Assembly (NCBI GenBank): GCA_022432975.1
Contig: CM039508.1
Span: 14,941,549-15,005,548 of the forward strand
Direction: 5' to 3'
DNA: 64,000 nt
Source: Begonia masoniana
Lineage: Eukaryota > Streptophyta > Magnoliopsida > Cucurbitales > Begoniaceae
Shown here: piece by piece, positions 1 through 9,765 of the stretch
How the letters are laid out: the number at the start of each line of letters is the position of its first letter
Numbering within the stretch: position 1 is the first letter of the stretch
The notes under the pieces: model-generated
Databases searched by the model: none
The model's input: the letters and a program-made list of their open reading frames with translations, nothing else
What the model was told of the DNA's origin: nothing
Made by a program: the position numbers and the translations under genes

Positions 1-1
1 A

Positions 2-688
2 CCGATCCTGACCATGTTCGAGATGATTCGAACACGCTTGATGACTCGCATCGTCAAGAAATTTGAGAAGCTGGTTGATTCAGATGAGATCCTCTGTCCC
101 AAGATCAAAGAAAAGCTTGACAAGCTAAAGAGTGCATCTAGAAATTGGCATGCAACGTTTTCGGGAGCTACACGATTTCAAGTCAGCAATGGATACGACC
201 AATTCGAGGTGGACATGACTTTGGGTGTGTGCAATTGCACTCGGTGGGAGCGTACAGTAATCCCGTGTGTCCATTCCATTCCTTGCATGTACTGGATGAG
301 AGTTGCGCCGGAAGACTACGTGCATGCATGCTATTACAGGGGATGATACCTGCAGATGTACTCACACTATATTCGTCACATCAGCGGCCCAATAATGTGG
401 CCGCTCGTCCAAGGTATGAACGAAATTCTCCCGCCAAAAAGACGACGTCAACCTGGTAGGCCGAAGAAGACAAGAGTGCGAGATGCCGAAGAGCCGTCAA
501 GCTCGAGAGTCAGTAAGAGGAACTCAACCGTGCGTTGTGGTATATGTCGGCAGCAGGGTCATAATACTCGCACTTGTCCCAATCGGGGATCAACTTCAGG
601 CGCTGCTTCGCATGACACATTCATGGGCTTTAACACATTTGATGGGATGCAGGAATCTTCGACACGCGGCCGTGGCAGTAATGTGTAA
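2..688 (+). pseudogene. Mutator-like (MULE) transposase, C-terminal part, one in-frame stop
   Basis: This is the tail of a MuDR/MULE transposase; the reading frame is open to the left window edge, so the DDE core lies outside. A SWIM zinc finger is visible at about 230-290 (CNC, then a C and an H spaced as CxCx(n)CxH, near CNCTRWERTVIPCVH), followed by a basic GRPKK stretch and a CCHC zinc knuckle (CGICRQQGHNTRTC, about 535-576), which is the usual domain order for this family. A TGA at 344-346 interrupts the frame after CYYRG, and the same frame resumes immediately with the conserved YSHYI region, so I read it as one gene with a nonsense mutation. In MULEs the SWIM finger is thought to bind DNA. 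A domesticated MULE-derived gene (FAR1/MUG type) is possible, but the stop argues for a dead copy. The family call is firm; activity is not supported. Confidence 0.85.
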
Positions 689-1140
689 AATTTTTAAAAG
701 TTTTTTGATGGCGATATTACCATGTTTACCGATACTGCTCTTTTTTTACATTGTCCGATGGAGTATAGTTCCTACGGCAAATTCACTGCAATCTTGATTT
801 AGTATAAATTTCTTTGTTCTTCATGTCATTTTTGTCTTTATTTTCGTACATATTTTGCCTACAAATATAGAGCTGCAAAATAGACTTGACATAATATAAA
901 AAGAAAAAAAAAAAGATAGTGGAGTCACGTGACCGAATTATCTTGGCACTCTTAATTGAATGTAAAATCTTGTATCGACTTCCGTGCCTATTTTTCCTCT
1001 TCCTTTAATTTAATGTCTCGACTTCCGTGCCTCTTTTTCCTCTTTCTCATGTCTTACTCAGAACCTATCTATATCATGTTTGGGAATCTGACATGCTTTG
1101 AAAAATGCATCTTTATCGTTCTTACTATAACAAAAAATTC
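689..1140. other. AT-rich non-coding spacer
   Basis: No supported coding region. The stretch is T-rich and contains a short tandem duplication of a CGACTTCCGTGCCT segment (about 975-1003 and 1017-1045). It probably belongs to the 3' flank or terminal region of the MULE. Confidence 0.5.
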
Positions 1141-1176
1141 AGGGGCATAATACTCGCACTTGTCCTAACCGAGGAG
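1141..1176 (+). pseudogene. Second copy of the MULE zinc-knuckle segment
   Basis: Translation gives GHNTRTCPNRG, the same residues as the end of the zinc knuckle at about 558-592, with only a few base differences. It has no surrounding open frame. It looks like a small duplicated scrap of the neighbouring transposase, and ends 15 bases before a 34-bp palindrome. Confidence 0.6.
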
Positions 1177-1191
1177 GCCGTCCTCTCCAGA

Positions 1192-1225
1192 GAGTACGGT
1201 TGGTCCAGCTGGACCGGCCGTACTC
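1192..1225. repeat. 34-bp palindrome, isolated copy (GAGTACGG..CCGTACTC)
   Basis: A near-perfect inverted repeat with half-site GAGTACGGTTGGTCCA and a central AGCT. It is the same sequence type as the array at 3166-3707 but lies on the other side of the minus-strand transposon-domain ORF, so the ORF is bracketed by this palindrome family. Confidence 0.85.
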
Positions 1226-1503
1226 TATGATTTTATTTAAAATTTTATTTTATTTAACTCTAAAAATAATTAACTAAAATTACAATAAATCATAACAGTG
1301 TTATTAAATCACCAAATTTTTAACGTATTGTTTATTCTTTGTTTCTTACGTTTGTCATTCAGTGAACTACATGTGATTCCTGATATTTTCAGAGAGTATT
1401 ATTGATTTCATATGACATCAAATTAAAGTCTTATAAAACATATATAATTTCATATTTAATTATAATTAAAGTACAACAAATTTACATACAACAAATAAGC
1501 AGA

Positions 1504-2682
1504 CTATGCAGGAGGGGCATCATCGTCAGAGTCCGTGGCGTTGTTCGCCATCCAAGTCGTCCACCTTTCGTTTATCTCTTTATAAGACTCATTGAGATAA
1601 TGCTGAGCAGAGACCAGTTGCTGGATGTCTCGTTGCTGGCTTTGGTGTGATTCCAGCAATTGCTGCAGCTGCTGCTGGTGTGTTCGCTGCATCTCATATA
1701 TTTGCTGCTGTTGCTGGTACTGTTGGTGGTGGTGTTTTAGATGCATCTCATTTATCTGCTGCTGTTGCTGGTACTGTTGCTGGTGCATATCATTCAACTG
1801 CTATTGATGTGTCTCTTGCATCTGATATAGCTGTTGCAGATACCGTCTTGTATCCCAGCCGCTTCTCTCATCCTCTTGGGGGGCGTTTGGTGGCGATGTA
1901 GTCTCATCCATCGGCACTGCCTGAGAGGTGGATGCCCGAGAGGTGGATGCTCCCTGATTTCTCCTCAGCACCCACTCGCCATCGACTTCGACGATTCCCA
2001 TCCATATCAACTGGATCGTGTCAAATACGTCGGTAGATCTACGAGGGATTATCTGCTCTCCAATCGGTATGCGAATCCCAGCTCGCATGACAAGCTTCAG
2101 AATCAATGTCCCGTATGAGAGATTAGTCGTGGGTGCTCTCCCGATCTCACGCATGTGATTTAAAATCAAGAAACCAGGGTCAAAAGGCTTCCTGTTGCAC
2201 AGCTTTTCCATGACATAGAGGTCCATGCAACTCACGTGATTTCGATGGCCCTCTCGCGGCAGAAGGGTGTGGACGAGCATGTTTCGGAGAACCCGGCCTC
2301 TAGCATTCAGCTCGTGCGCTCTTGGCTTCACGAACACCTCAATATTGGGGTTGCAGTGAATTTGCCGAAGGAACTCTACTCCCTCGGGCAATGTAAAAAA
2401 AGGGCAGTCTCGGGAAGCATGGTAATATCGCTCCGCCCCTTTTATGTTAAATCCCAAGACTTCATTCACCTGCTCTGCCCGTATCATAAAATCAAACCCA
2501 AGAATGTATGCCCTCAAACCAGTTAAAACTCCATCTGTCCTGACCGTTCTCAGGTTGGCGTAGAACAAGCAAACTATTCTCTCGCACGTCTCGCCTGTCA
2601 ATGCATTGATCCCGTTTAGGCCGATGTTCTCCAACATCTCTTTGATGCCCAACGACTCCCAACCGCTAAAGTCTACATGCAT
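1504..2682 (-). pseudogene. Putative plant transposon protein (domain protein with Q-rich tail), one internal stop
   Basis: The protein reads from ATG at 2682 for 293 codons to a TAG at 1801-1803, then continues in the same frame for 98 more codons. The first part matches the plant-specific 'putative plant transposon protein' domain: a VCLFYANL motif, the segment GLRAYILGFDFMI..VNEVLG, then RGRVLRNMLVHTLLPREGH..MDLYVMEKL and LSYGTLILKLVMRAGI. The tail is glutamine- and histidine-rich (QQYQQQQQ, repeated) and probably coiled or disordered, ending with an acidic DSDDD. The in-frame stop sits in a run of Gln codons, so a single substitution is the simplest cause; the 293-residue form could still be the product. 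The function of this domain is unknown; it occurs in transposon-linked ORFs and in env-like genes of some Copia elements. The true start is uncertain because an upstream exon is possible. Confidence 0.7.
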
Positions 2683-2873
2683 GCAAAAGTTTAGTGAGCG
2701 TTTTCGCAGATCTTGCTCAAACTTTCTCTAGCAATCTTGTGACAAAAATTCTATGGTAAGATTCTGTCAAGTTAACGTAAAAATAATATTTAGTTTTTAA
2801 ATTTAAAACGTATAGAGTACGCTAAATGAGAAACAAATCATCGGTAATCGAAAAAAAATATTAGCAATACTTA

Positions 2874-2990
2874 TTATTTAAATAAATAAATATTAGAAAT
2901 ATTTAAAAGTATTAGAAATATTAAAAATTATTTAAATAAATAAATATTAGAAATATTTAAAAGTATTAGAAATACTAAAAATTATTTAAA
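2874..2990. repeat. 54-bp AT-rich tandem repeat, about 2 copies
   Basis: A unit containing AATAAATAAATATTAGAAAT recurs with a 54-base offset (2881 and 2935). It lies upstream of the transposon-domain ORF, possibly in a leader intron. Confidence 0.7.
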
Positions 2991-3147
2991 TAAAAAAATA
3001 AATAAAAAATAACTTTCGTACCTGGTAGGTAAACGTAAAGAAATATTAATGGAAATACGAAAAGTGGTAGAAAATTGAAGGGGAGAGATTTGAGGAGGGA
3101 GAGATTTGAAAAGGATTTTTGGGTGATTTTAGCCGCGGTGGATGAGG

Positions 3148-3157
3148 CTTTATATAG
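3148..3157 (-). promoter_or_regulatory. Candidate TATA box for the transposon-domain ORF
   Basis: On the minus strand this reads CTATATAAAG. It is followed by a pyrimidine-rich leader without ATG, and a possible splice donor (CCAG/GTACG at 3022/3021) upstream of the ORF start at 2682. A possible acceptor (ATGTAG, ending at 2673) would remove the ATG at 2682, so splicing and start are unresolved. The palindrome array begins only 9 bases upstream of the box. Inference from motif and position only. Confidence 0.4.
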
Positions 3158-3165
3158 GGGCATCA

Positions 3166-3707
3166 AGTACGGCCGGTCCAGATAGGACCGGCTGTACTCG
3201 AATCTCACGTGGTTCGTCTTCTAGCAAGGCGAGTACGTGCTCGCCCCACTAGAGGACGGACCCGTGACCTTGGTCACGGGTCTTAAGGAGGAAAAAGCAA
3301 AAACCCGTGACAAAAAGTCACAGGTTGTTACATGCCGAGTACGTTTGGTCCAAATGGACCAGCCGTACTCGGCACTAAATAACAAAACCCGTGACAAAAA
3401 GTCACGACTTTTTACCTGCCGAGTACGGCTGGTCCATTTGGACCAGCCGTACTAGGGACTAAATGACAAAACCCGTGACTTTTGTCACGGGTTTTGCACA
3501 TAGGAGGACGCTTGATCCACGTACTCGGTTTCTGAGTACGGCCGATCCAGCTGGACCGGCCGTACTCGACCTCCAATATTTTGCTAAAATTGCAAAACGA
3601 GTCGAGTAGGGCCGGTCCATCTGGACCGGCCGTACTGGACCTCCAATATTTTGCAAAAATTACAAAACGAGTCGAGTACGGCCGCTCCATCTAGACCAGC
3701 CGTACTC
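3166..3707. repeat. Array of six 34-bp palindromes upstream of the transposon-domain ORF
   Basis: Near-perfect palindromes with half-site GAGTACGGCCGGTCCA occur at about 3166-3199, 3337-3370, 3421-3454, 3534-3567, 3604-3637 and 3674-3707. The last three are spaced exactly 70 bases apart and share the linker (CTCCAATATTTTGC..), so they are part of a 70-bp tandem repeat. Central bases vary (AGCT, ATCT, AAAT, ATTT) while the GTACGGCC/GGCCGTAC arms are kept, and in some copies both arms change together. A second palindrome family lies between the copies. Confidence 0.85.
3259..3495. repeat. Second palindrome family (ACCCGTGAC..GTCACGGGT), four copies
   Basis: Inverted repeats at 3259-3282 (arms perfect, 2-base loop), 3302-3326 (one mismatch, AAAAA loop), 3386-3410 (partly decayed) and 3468-3495 (12-base arms perfect, TTTT loop). 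They alternate with the 34-bp palindromes. Confidence 0.8.
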
Positions 3708-3849
3708 GTTGGCCGAGTACGTACTCCTCACCTCCCCTGCCAGGTTTAAATTGCATGTTTTGGATAGTTGAAGGTTTACGGCGATGGATAGTATTTTTTA
3801 GGGGTTTTTTTACTGCCAACCCTTACTTTAGGGTTTTTTTTTTTGAAAA

Positions 3850-3979
3850 AAACCCTTTTATTAAATTCAGCGTAAGTATTGCCGTTGTTTTTTGTAGGGT
3901 GGGCACTGGCCGATAAACCCTTTTTTTAAATTCAGCGTAGGTATTGCCGTTGTTTTTTGTAGGGTGGGCACTGGCCGAT
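3850..3979. repeat. 65-bp direct tandem duplication
   Basis: 3850-3914 and 3915-3979 are the same 65-base unit (AAACCCTTT.. to ..GGGCACTGGCCGAT) with two substitutions. No coding content. The TAGGGTGGGCA core resembles hAT-type termini, but no convincing 8-bp target duplication was found. Confidence 0.8.
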
Positions 3980-4920
3980 TTGACCGAAACAGTTAGAATC
4001 AGGAACCGATCCGGACAGACTGTTTTTGCTATTAGGTTCCATAAAAAATTAAATGAAAAAAGAGCGGAAAATTCTAAAAAAATAGGAAACCTAATTTGAT
4101 TGACCAGTGGGTTTCTTCAAAAATGGTTGAAAATATCAGTGGATAGACCAAAAATGCCTTTGATTTCCATAGAAAAATTCGAGAACAGTTTTAGAAAAGT
4201 TAATATCAGAAGAACAAAACCTGAGTTTTTGAAGTGAAATAACATTTGCAATGTTAAAATCGTAGTAATATCGAGTAAAAGTGAGCTATATTCTCTAACA
4301 TAGTCACCCACTGTGCCCGTTTGTCGAAGTTTCCTCAAAGCCTCATTCGCGGTCCATTCCGAATTTTGAGGTAAGAATTGATCTTTTAGTTCACTTTCTA
4401 GTACTTCGAAAGTGTAACAACCCCAGTAGGGTCGTTCGTATTTCATCACTTACTTTAGACCATTTATGCCTCGACTATCTTTATACTAAGGTTTCCCTTT
4501 ATATTATATTATTATTATTTTTTTATTTTCTCTCCATAAACAGAACTCAGGGATAATACAGTAGTTGTCGGAAACCGAACCCTTCGAACTCGACTCCCTC
4601 ATAAAACAGACAACACATTCATTCACAGAGTCGAACGATAAGACTCGGACATCAGTTCCATAATGTAATCGGGCAGCAAAATGCCCAAAGACCACTTGTG
4701 TGATGACCCGAATCTGTAAGTCCCGAATCTGTACTGGTACGATGGCTGCACGAACCGGAACCCGGATGGCAGTACGTCCGCGCGGGCGAGCCGGAAGGTG
4801 ACAGGTCGTAAAGAGGGGGTCGTCACAATCCCACAGCGCTTGGGGAAGTATGTGGAAATGAAACATATGTAAGAGATCCCTCCCAAGATAGCAAGACGCG
4901 TTTTGGAGCTCAATTGACGA

Positions 4921-5004
4921 CGGATCCCATAAGAACTCCGAAGTTAAGAGGGCTTCGGCGAGAGTAATTCCAGGTTGGGTGACCTTCCGGGAAGTGCTCT
5001 CGCC
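4921..5004 (+). promoter_or_regulatory. 5S rRNA-like segment in Cassandra LTR 1 (internal Pol III promoter type)
   Basis: The segment from CGGATCCCATAAGAACTCCG through GGTTGGGTGACCTTCCGGGA closely follows the second half of plant 5S rRNA, including the internal control region. The 5' part of 5S is absent or diverged, so this is not a functional 5S gene. Confidence 0.88.
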
Positions 5005-5089
5005 AAACAAAGCCGTGAGGGGAGGATATTGGGCTGCGGCCCGATCCCCGGAGCGGACAATATCTTGCTGGGAACGGGGTCGTTACAAA

Positions 5090-5101
5090 TGGTATCAAAG
5101 C
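5090..5101 (+). promoter_or_regulatory. Cassandra primer binding site
   Basis: TGGTATCAAAGC two bases after LTR 1, complementary to the 3' end of initiator tRNA-Met with one mismatch to the usual TGGTATCAGAGC. Confidence 0.8.
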
Positions 5102-5380
5102 CTGTACCCAACCGGAATTGTGGCCAACGAGGACGTTGGGCCCCCAAGGGGGGGTGATTGTGATGACCCGAATCTGTAAGTCCCGAATCTGTACTGGTAC
5201 GATGGCTGCACGAACCGGAACCCGGATGGCGGTACGTCCGCGCGGGCGAGCTGGAAGGTGACAGGTCGTAAAGAGGGGGTCGTCACAATCCCACAGCGCT
5301 TGGGGAAGTATGTGGAAATGAAACATATGTAAGAGATCCCTCCCAAGATAGCAAGACGCGTTTTGGAGCTCAATTGACGA

Positions 5381-5464
5381 CGGATCCCATAAGAACTCCG
5401 AAGTTAAGAGGGCTTCGGCGAGAGTAATTCCAGGTTGGGTGACCTTCCGGGAAGTGCTCTCGCC
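5381..5464 (+). promoter_or_regulatory. 5S rRNA-like segment in Cassandra LTR 2
   Basis: Same sequence as 4921-5004, at the matching position of the second LTR. Confidence 0.88.
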
Positions 5465-5606
5465 AAACAAAGCCGTGAGGGGAGGATATTGGGCTGCGGC
5501 CCGATCCCCGGAGCGGACAATATCTTGCTGGGAACGGGGTCGTTACAACTTGACTAAAATCATCCACGGCTACGCTAGAGAATACATCATCTGGTCACAA
5601 AACGAC

Positions 5607-6070
5607 AAGATTCAATCCACTTCTACCGATCGCAAAACGACGAGAATCAAGCCACTTCTACCGACCGTAAAATGACAAGAATCAAGCCACTTCTACCGAT
5701 CGCTAACGACAAAACCTAATACCCACTTCTACCGATAGTGAAAATCAACATCTTTCGGATGACATGTGCATCCCACGTGACTCATTGAACATCACCCGAT
5801 AGGAGACTTCTACCGGTGAGCAGGATTCCTAACATCTACCGATTGTAATGAACACCATCTACTGATAGAAATAAACAACATCTACCGATAGAAATAAACA
5901 ACATCTACTGATCACAAAACGACAAGACATAATACTCACTTCTACCGATAGTGAAAAATCTACATCTTTCGATTGACATGTGCATCCCACGTGACTCATT
6001 AAACATCACCCGATAGAAGACTTCTACCGGTGAACGGGAGCCCTTAACATCTACCGATAGAAGACATCCT
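5607..6070. repeat. Array of CTACCGAT motifs in family-A LTR
   Basis: Short motifs of the form CTTCTACCGATCG or CATCTACCGATAG recur at roughly 30-60-base spacing, interspersed with AAAACGACAAGA and CACGTGACTCATT. The same type of array is present in the other family-A LTRs (about 33286-33640 and 50420-50770; variant in 11250-11900). Confidence 0.75.
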
Positions 6071-6634
6071 GACTTTTACAGACTTTAACATGACTGACGT
6101 AAACTTGCACAATATAATCCATAGACTCATCCAAAATACGTGTAGCGGAAGACTTAAATAAATAGATCATTCTATATCCTCATAATTATCCTCAAACTTA
6201 GGAATTGAATCAGACAATTTCCAAAATCCGACGTTATAAGAAAAATCTCATCCTACTTAGTCATACATATTCATAATTTTTACTAACATCTTAAGAGCAG
6301 TAACCAGGGGTTGTATTCGCCTTCAAGCCACAAATTGTCACCCATAGCACCCTCCAGCAACAAGTCTTGGGCATCCTCATTGAGTTTGGAATCCTTACCT
6401 GATAGTTCGTCACCTACATCATAAGGTTTAAACTACAAGCCTAATGCTTAGTAAGGAGTGCAATACTAACATGTATGCATAAATGCACAGTTGAAAGAAA
6501 CACGTTTTCACAATCTTTTCTTGTTCATGTTCTCGTTCATATTCTCGTTCATATTCTCGTTCATCGTTTACATCATGTGGATTAAGGGAGGATTTGTGCC
6601 GAAAAGGGGGTCGACAGTGAAAGTGTACATAGTC

Positions 6635-7399
6635 CCTTGCGGGTCGAAATCATGGTCCTTCTTTTGGACAGTGACATACGCCAAACCGCCCCCAACCCTC
6701 TCTTAATCCCTATTGCATAAGTTTCATGTTCATATCTTGTTCGTGAAAGAAAATATGCACTTAAAACACTTTCATGTGCTTAAAAAAAATCATGAAGCAT
6801 GTGTATGAGTACTCTTAATTCATCGGACTAAAAGACAGATCATTCAATCAACAACAGACCATACTACTAACTCGCATACTATAACCAAACAGGCAATAAC
6901 ACAAACAGCTTAAGAACATCATAATCACTTCAACCTAGTACCTTTGTGATGCATGGCCTTAATGGCCGGGAATCTTACTCACTCACTTAATTAGTTTCCT
7001 TAGCAACTTGAGCACTTCACCTCAGATTTTTTTCACCTAAAACATTTCACATTATAGAGTTACCTTGCGGGTCGAAATCATGGTCCTTCTTTTGGACAGT
7101 GACATACGCCAAACCGCCCCCAACCCTCTCTTAATCCCTATTGCATAAGTTTCATGTTCATATCTTGTTCGTGAAAGAAAATATGCACTTAAAACACTTT
7201 CATGTGCTTAAAAAAATCATGAAGCATGTGTATGAGTACTCTTAATTCATCGGACTAAAAGACAGATCATTCAATCAACAACAGACCATACTACTAACTC
7301 GCATACTATAACCAAACAGGCAATAACACAAACAGCTTAAGAACATCATAATCACTTCAACCTAGTACCTTTGTGATGCATGGCCTTAATGGCCGGGAA
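6635..7399. repeat. Partial tandem duplication inside family-A LTR
   Basis: About 338 bases (6635-6972) recur at 7063-7399 with an offset of 428 and almost no differences (one A in an A-run). The gap between the copies carries the normal downstream family sequence. Confidence 0.85.
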
Positions 7400-8170
7400 A
7401 AACAAAATTCTAAAAGTTCTAACCAAAAGTCATCATAGAATCTAACGCATATATTTCTAAATCTTCTTAGTCGTGCACCTTGTGTGCGTAGATTAAACTT
7501 CCAGAACCTAAAATAACCAGATTCAACCTAGTAACTAACCACAGATTACAAATGTCACTACTATTACTCTGCCATTGAAGAATCCGAAACTTCAAGTTCT
7601 AGCTGGAAACAGAGCTCCAAGTAACTAACCAGCAACTACATTGTCTAAATCTTACCTAGAGCGTGTATCGTCGGGGGTGGAGACTGAAGAATCGGTCGTC
7701 GATGGAGGAGTCGCTGGCAAGGAGAGGGAGAGCTCTGGAGAATGGGAAAATCGCAAAAGGAAGTGTCGGCTACAGTAGTGGGGTTTAAGGATTTCCAATT
7801 CCTATTTATACTAATTAAAATTCATCTTAATTACAATTTTGCCACCCAACATAGTTTCACACCACTTGGAATTCAATAAATCAGGCATTAATTTAAAATA
7901 AAAAGGTCGATAAAAGGTGACAGTTAAATAAGTTTCTTTAAGGAAAGAAATTACCTGACTGAAATTGTCGGGTGTTACAGAAAGTGTCCATCTGTGGCTC
8001 CTTATTTTGCATTTGTCGCCACCCTAGTTTATCATCACCTCCCAAATACATGCTTGCAATCCTCACTTGATTGTCTTCCTTGATGCTTGCGGCCGTGAAG
8101 TATTGTTTCATGTCTCAAAGGAAGTTCTCTAGCTCCTTTGCGTTGCAGTTTCCGATTTTGGCTCGAGTAC

Positions 8171-9765
8171 CTTATAGCATTCGAAATATCAGCAGTGAAT
8201 AGTGTTCTCATGTGAAAAAAACTGCGTGACAATGTGAATTGCCTGTTGGTGTACTGATTAGGGTCTACGGTCGATGACCAAGTGTGACTGAGGCTGAACG
8301 ACGAGCATCGAGCAACGAGGCTGATTGGCTGAGCAACCAGCGACGAGGCTGACTGGCTGAGCAACGAGGCCGAGGGACAAGCAAAAAGGAATGGCTGAAG
8401 ACCTGATCTGAATGAGAAATTGATTTGGGGATTAGAATTAGCTGATGGGCGCAGGCAACAGAGCTTCTTTGGATTATGGGTCCAGGCCGTGGGCGGGTAT
8501 TTGATATTTGGGCTGGTTTTGATCCAACTTTAATCGGGTTTACCCACGGCTCGATTTTTGACCGTTAGAACGATTTTTTACCTTTAAAATCGTTACCCGA
8601 ACCGTGAACCGTGGTTTTGTATTTTGGAGAACCATTAACCGTTATTCATCTTGACAAAAATTGACCTGGACCAGACTAAACCACGCGGGTCAGTTTTACC
8701 AGCAATCCGGGCCAGTTTTGCAAAACCCTAGTATTTCAATCTTCAAAGTAAATTTGTTCTTCTGCTAGTGATTTTTTTTCTAAAAGGTTTTTCCAAGTAA
8801 ATCTAGTGCCCACATCGTATTTTCTTTTATCATTTATCGTTCGATTTCTAACAATTGGTATTAGAGCCTGGTCGAGAGAAAAAAATATAGAATCCAGTTT
8901 CATAGTTTGTCGAAACATCAATTCTTTCTGGTCGTTCCGCATCGAACAAGATTTTCATAATTTGTTTAGAAAATTACAATTTTTGGGAAAAAGAAAAAGA
9001 AAAAAAAATTGTCCCTCCTGCCATTCATCTTGCTCAAGAAGATTTGTTCTTCTCCACCGTCTAGCTGTCATCAGAAACAGTTGCCCTATTCATTTTGAAA
9101 GCTCTAATTTTTACATGTTTCGAGTTTGTCAGAGCCGAGGTACCTCCGAGCAATAGGTTTGTCGTCAGATGGTTTTCTAGTCATCGTTAGTCGCCATAAA
9201 TTTCTGCATCATTGTTCTCCATTCTGTCGCGAGAGTGTACTTTGCAAAGTTAGATTTTTGACAAAGATAAAAATTATTGAAAATCCTTGAGATTTTTGGA
9301 AGATTTTTTTTAGGAGATTAAATTTCATGATTTAAGGTAAATTTGGAATCGCGCGACTATCTCAAGATTGAATTTTTTTTTTCGGTTGAAATTCAAATAA
9401 GATTTGAATTCCATGATAACTGCGATTATTTTTTGCGAATAGATTTAATTTGATTTTGGAGCTGATTTGTTATAAAAAAAAGTATTTAAATTTTGGGGAT
9501 ATCTTTTGAAATCTTATGATATCCATGATTTTCCGTTTCAATTTAAAAGTGAATATTTTATTGAAGCCAGTGATTTGAGTTAGATATTTTGTGAAAAAAT
9601 GTATTTTTTGAGCGATAAAATCTTTGATGTAGATCTTTCACTTTTGAATTGAGATTAAATATTTCGTTATGGTAGGATAAAAATAGTGGAATTACCATGG
9701 TTACTCTCGAAAAAAATGTCTACTATTTAGAAAATTTTCAATGTAGGAAGCTTACAGTTGTCCTT
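8171..9765. other. Non-coding region with an orphan primer-binding-site-like junction
   Basis: No supported gene. 8460-8720 has AACCGT-type repeats and an inverted repeat around AACGATTTT..AAAATCGTT (about 8572-8593). From 8870 it is AT-rich with no open frame of note. Short frames on either strand are low-complexity. Confidence 0.5.
8856..8868 (+). promoter_or_regulatory. Orphan tRNA-Met primer binding site after a possible LTR end
   Basis: TGGTATTAGAGCC follows ..TTTCTAACA with a 2-base spacer, exactly how a Copia 5' LTR meets its internal region. No partner LTR or coding sequence was found, so this may be the 5' leader of a truncated element that the Copia at 9766-24522 later hit. Confidence 0.5.

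Larger units (their letters stand above)
4699..5547 (+). mobile_element. Complete Cassandra TRIM (LTR - 71 bp - LTR)
   Basis: Two 389-bp LTRs (4699-5087 and 5159-5547) begin TGTGATGACCC and end GGGTCGTTACA and differ at only about two positions by eye. Between them is a 71-bp internal region with a tRNA-Met type primer binding site (TGGTATCAAAGC) and a purine tract (AAGGGGGGG). The target duplication ACTTG is perfect (4694-4698 and 5548-5552). Each LTR has a 5S rRNA-like segment, which defines the non-autonomous Cassandra group. There is no coding capacity; movement needs proteins from other elements. The near identity of the LTRs means a recent insertion. Long frames across the LTRs on either strand are chance frames. 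Confidence 0.93.
4413..7979 (-). mobile_element. Solo LTR, family A (Tekay/Del-like gypsy), with nested Cassandra
   Basis: The block begins TGTAACAACCCC and ends GGGTGTTACA; on the minus strand it starts TGTAACACCCGAC as in the LTRs of the gypsy element at 32973-52509. It is flanked by the perfect 5-bp duplication GAAAG (4408-4412 and 7980-7984). There is no internal region, so it is a solo LTR left by LTR-LTR recombination. Shared family landmarks include CCTAATGCTTAGTAAGGA near 6440 and the ACATACGCCAAACCGCCCCC segment near 6670. It holds the Cassandra at 4699-5547 and a 428-bp-offset internal duplication. Confidence 0.85.
4117..8170 (-). pseudogene. Ty3/gypsy-like gag remnant, split by a solo LTR
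   Basis: Reading the minus strand, the right piece (about 8170 to 7980) contains NAKELENFL..DMKQYFTAASI and RIASMYLGGD, typical of a plant retrotransposon gag (capsid) domain. After the solo LTR at 4413-7979 the frame continues in the left piece (4412 to about 4270) with ELKDQFLP, ALRKLRQTGTVGDYVREYSS, the next conserved blocks. The junction falls exactly at the GAAAG target duplication. There is a stop in the right piece and the sequence decays after about 4260, so the gene was dead or dying. No zinc knuckle or pol is attached and the rest of that element was not found nearby. Confidence 0.75.

Noticed and set aside
4921..5464. 5S rRNA genes
   Set aside because: Only the second half of 5S is recognisable and it lies inside LTRs with TG..CA ends and target duplications.
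4910..5470. Open frames of 160-190 codons on the minus strand across Cassandra LTRs (and similar ones at 16380-17647)
   Set aside because: They run antisense or sense through 5S-like LTR sequence and across LTR-core junctions; Cassandra has no coding capacity.
3893..8728. hAT transposon with TAGGGT..CTGGCC ends
   Set aside because: The ends match only loosely and no 8-bp target duplication was found.
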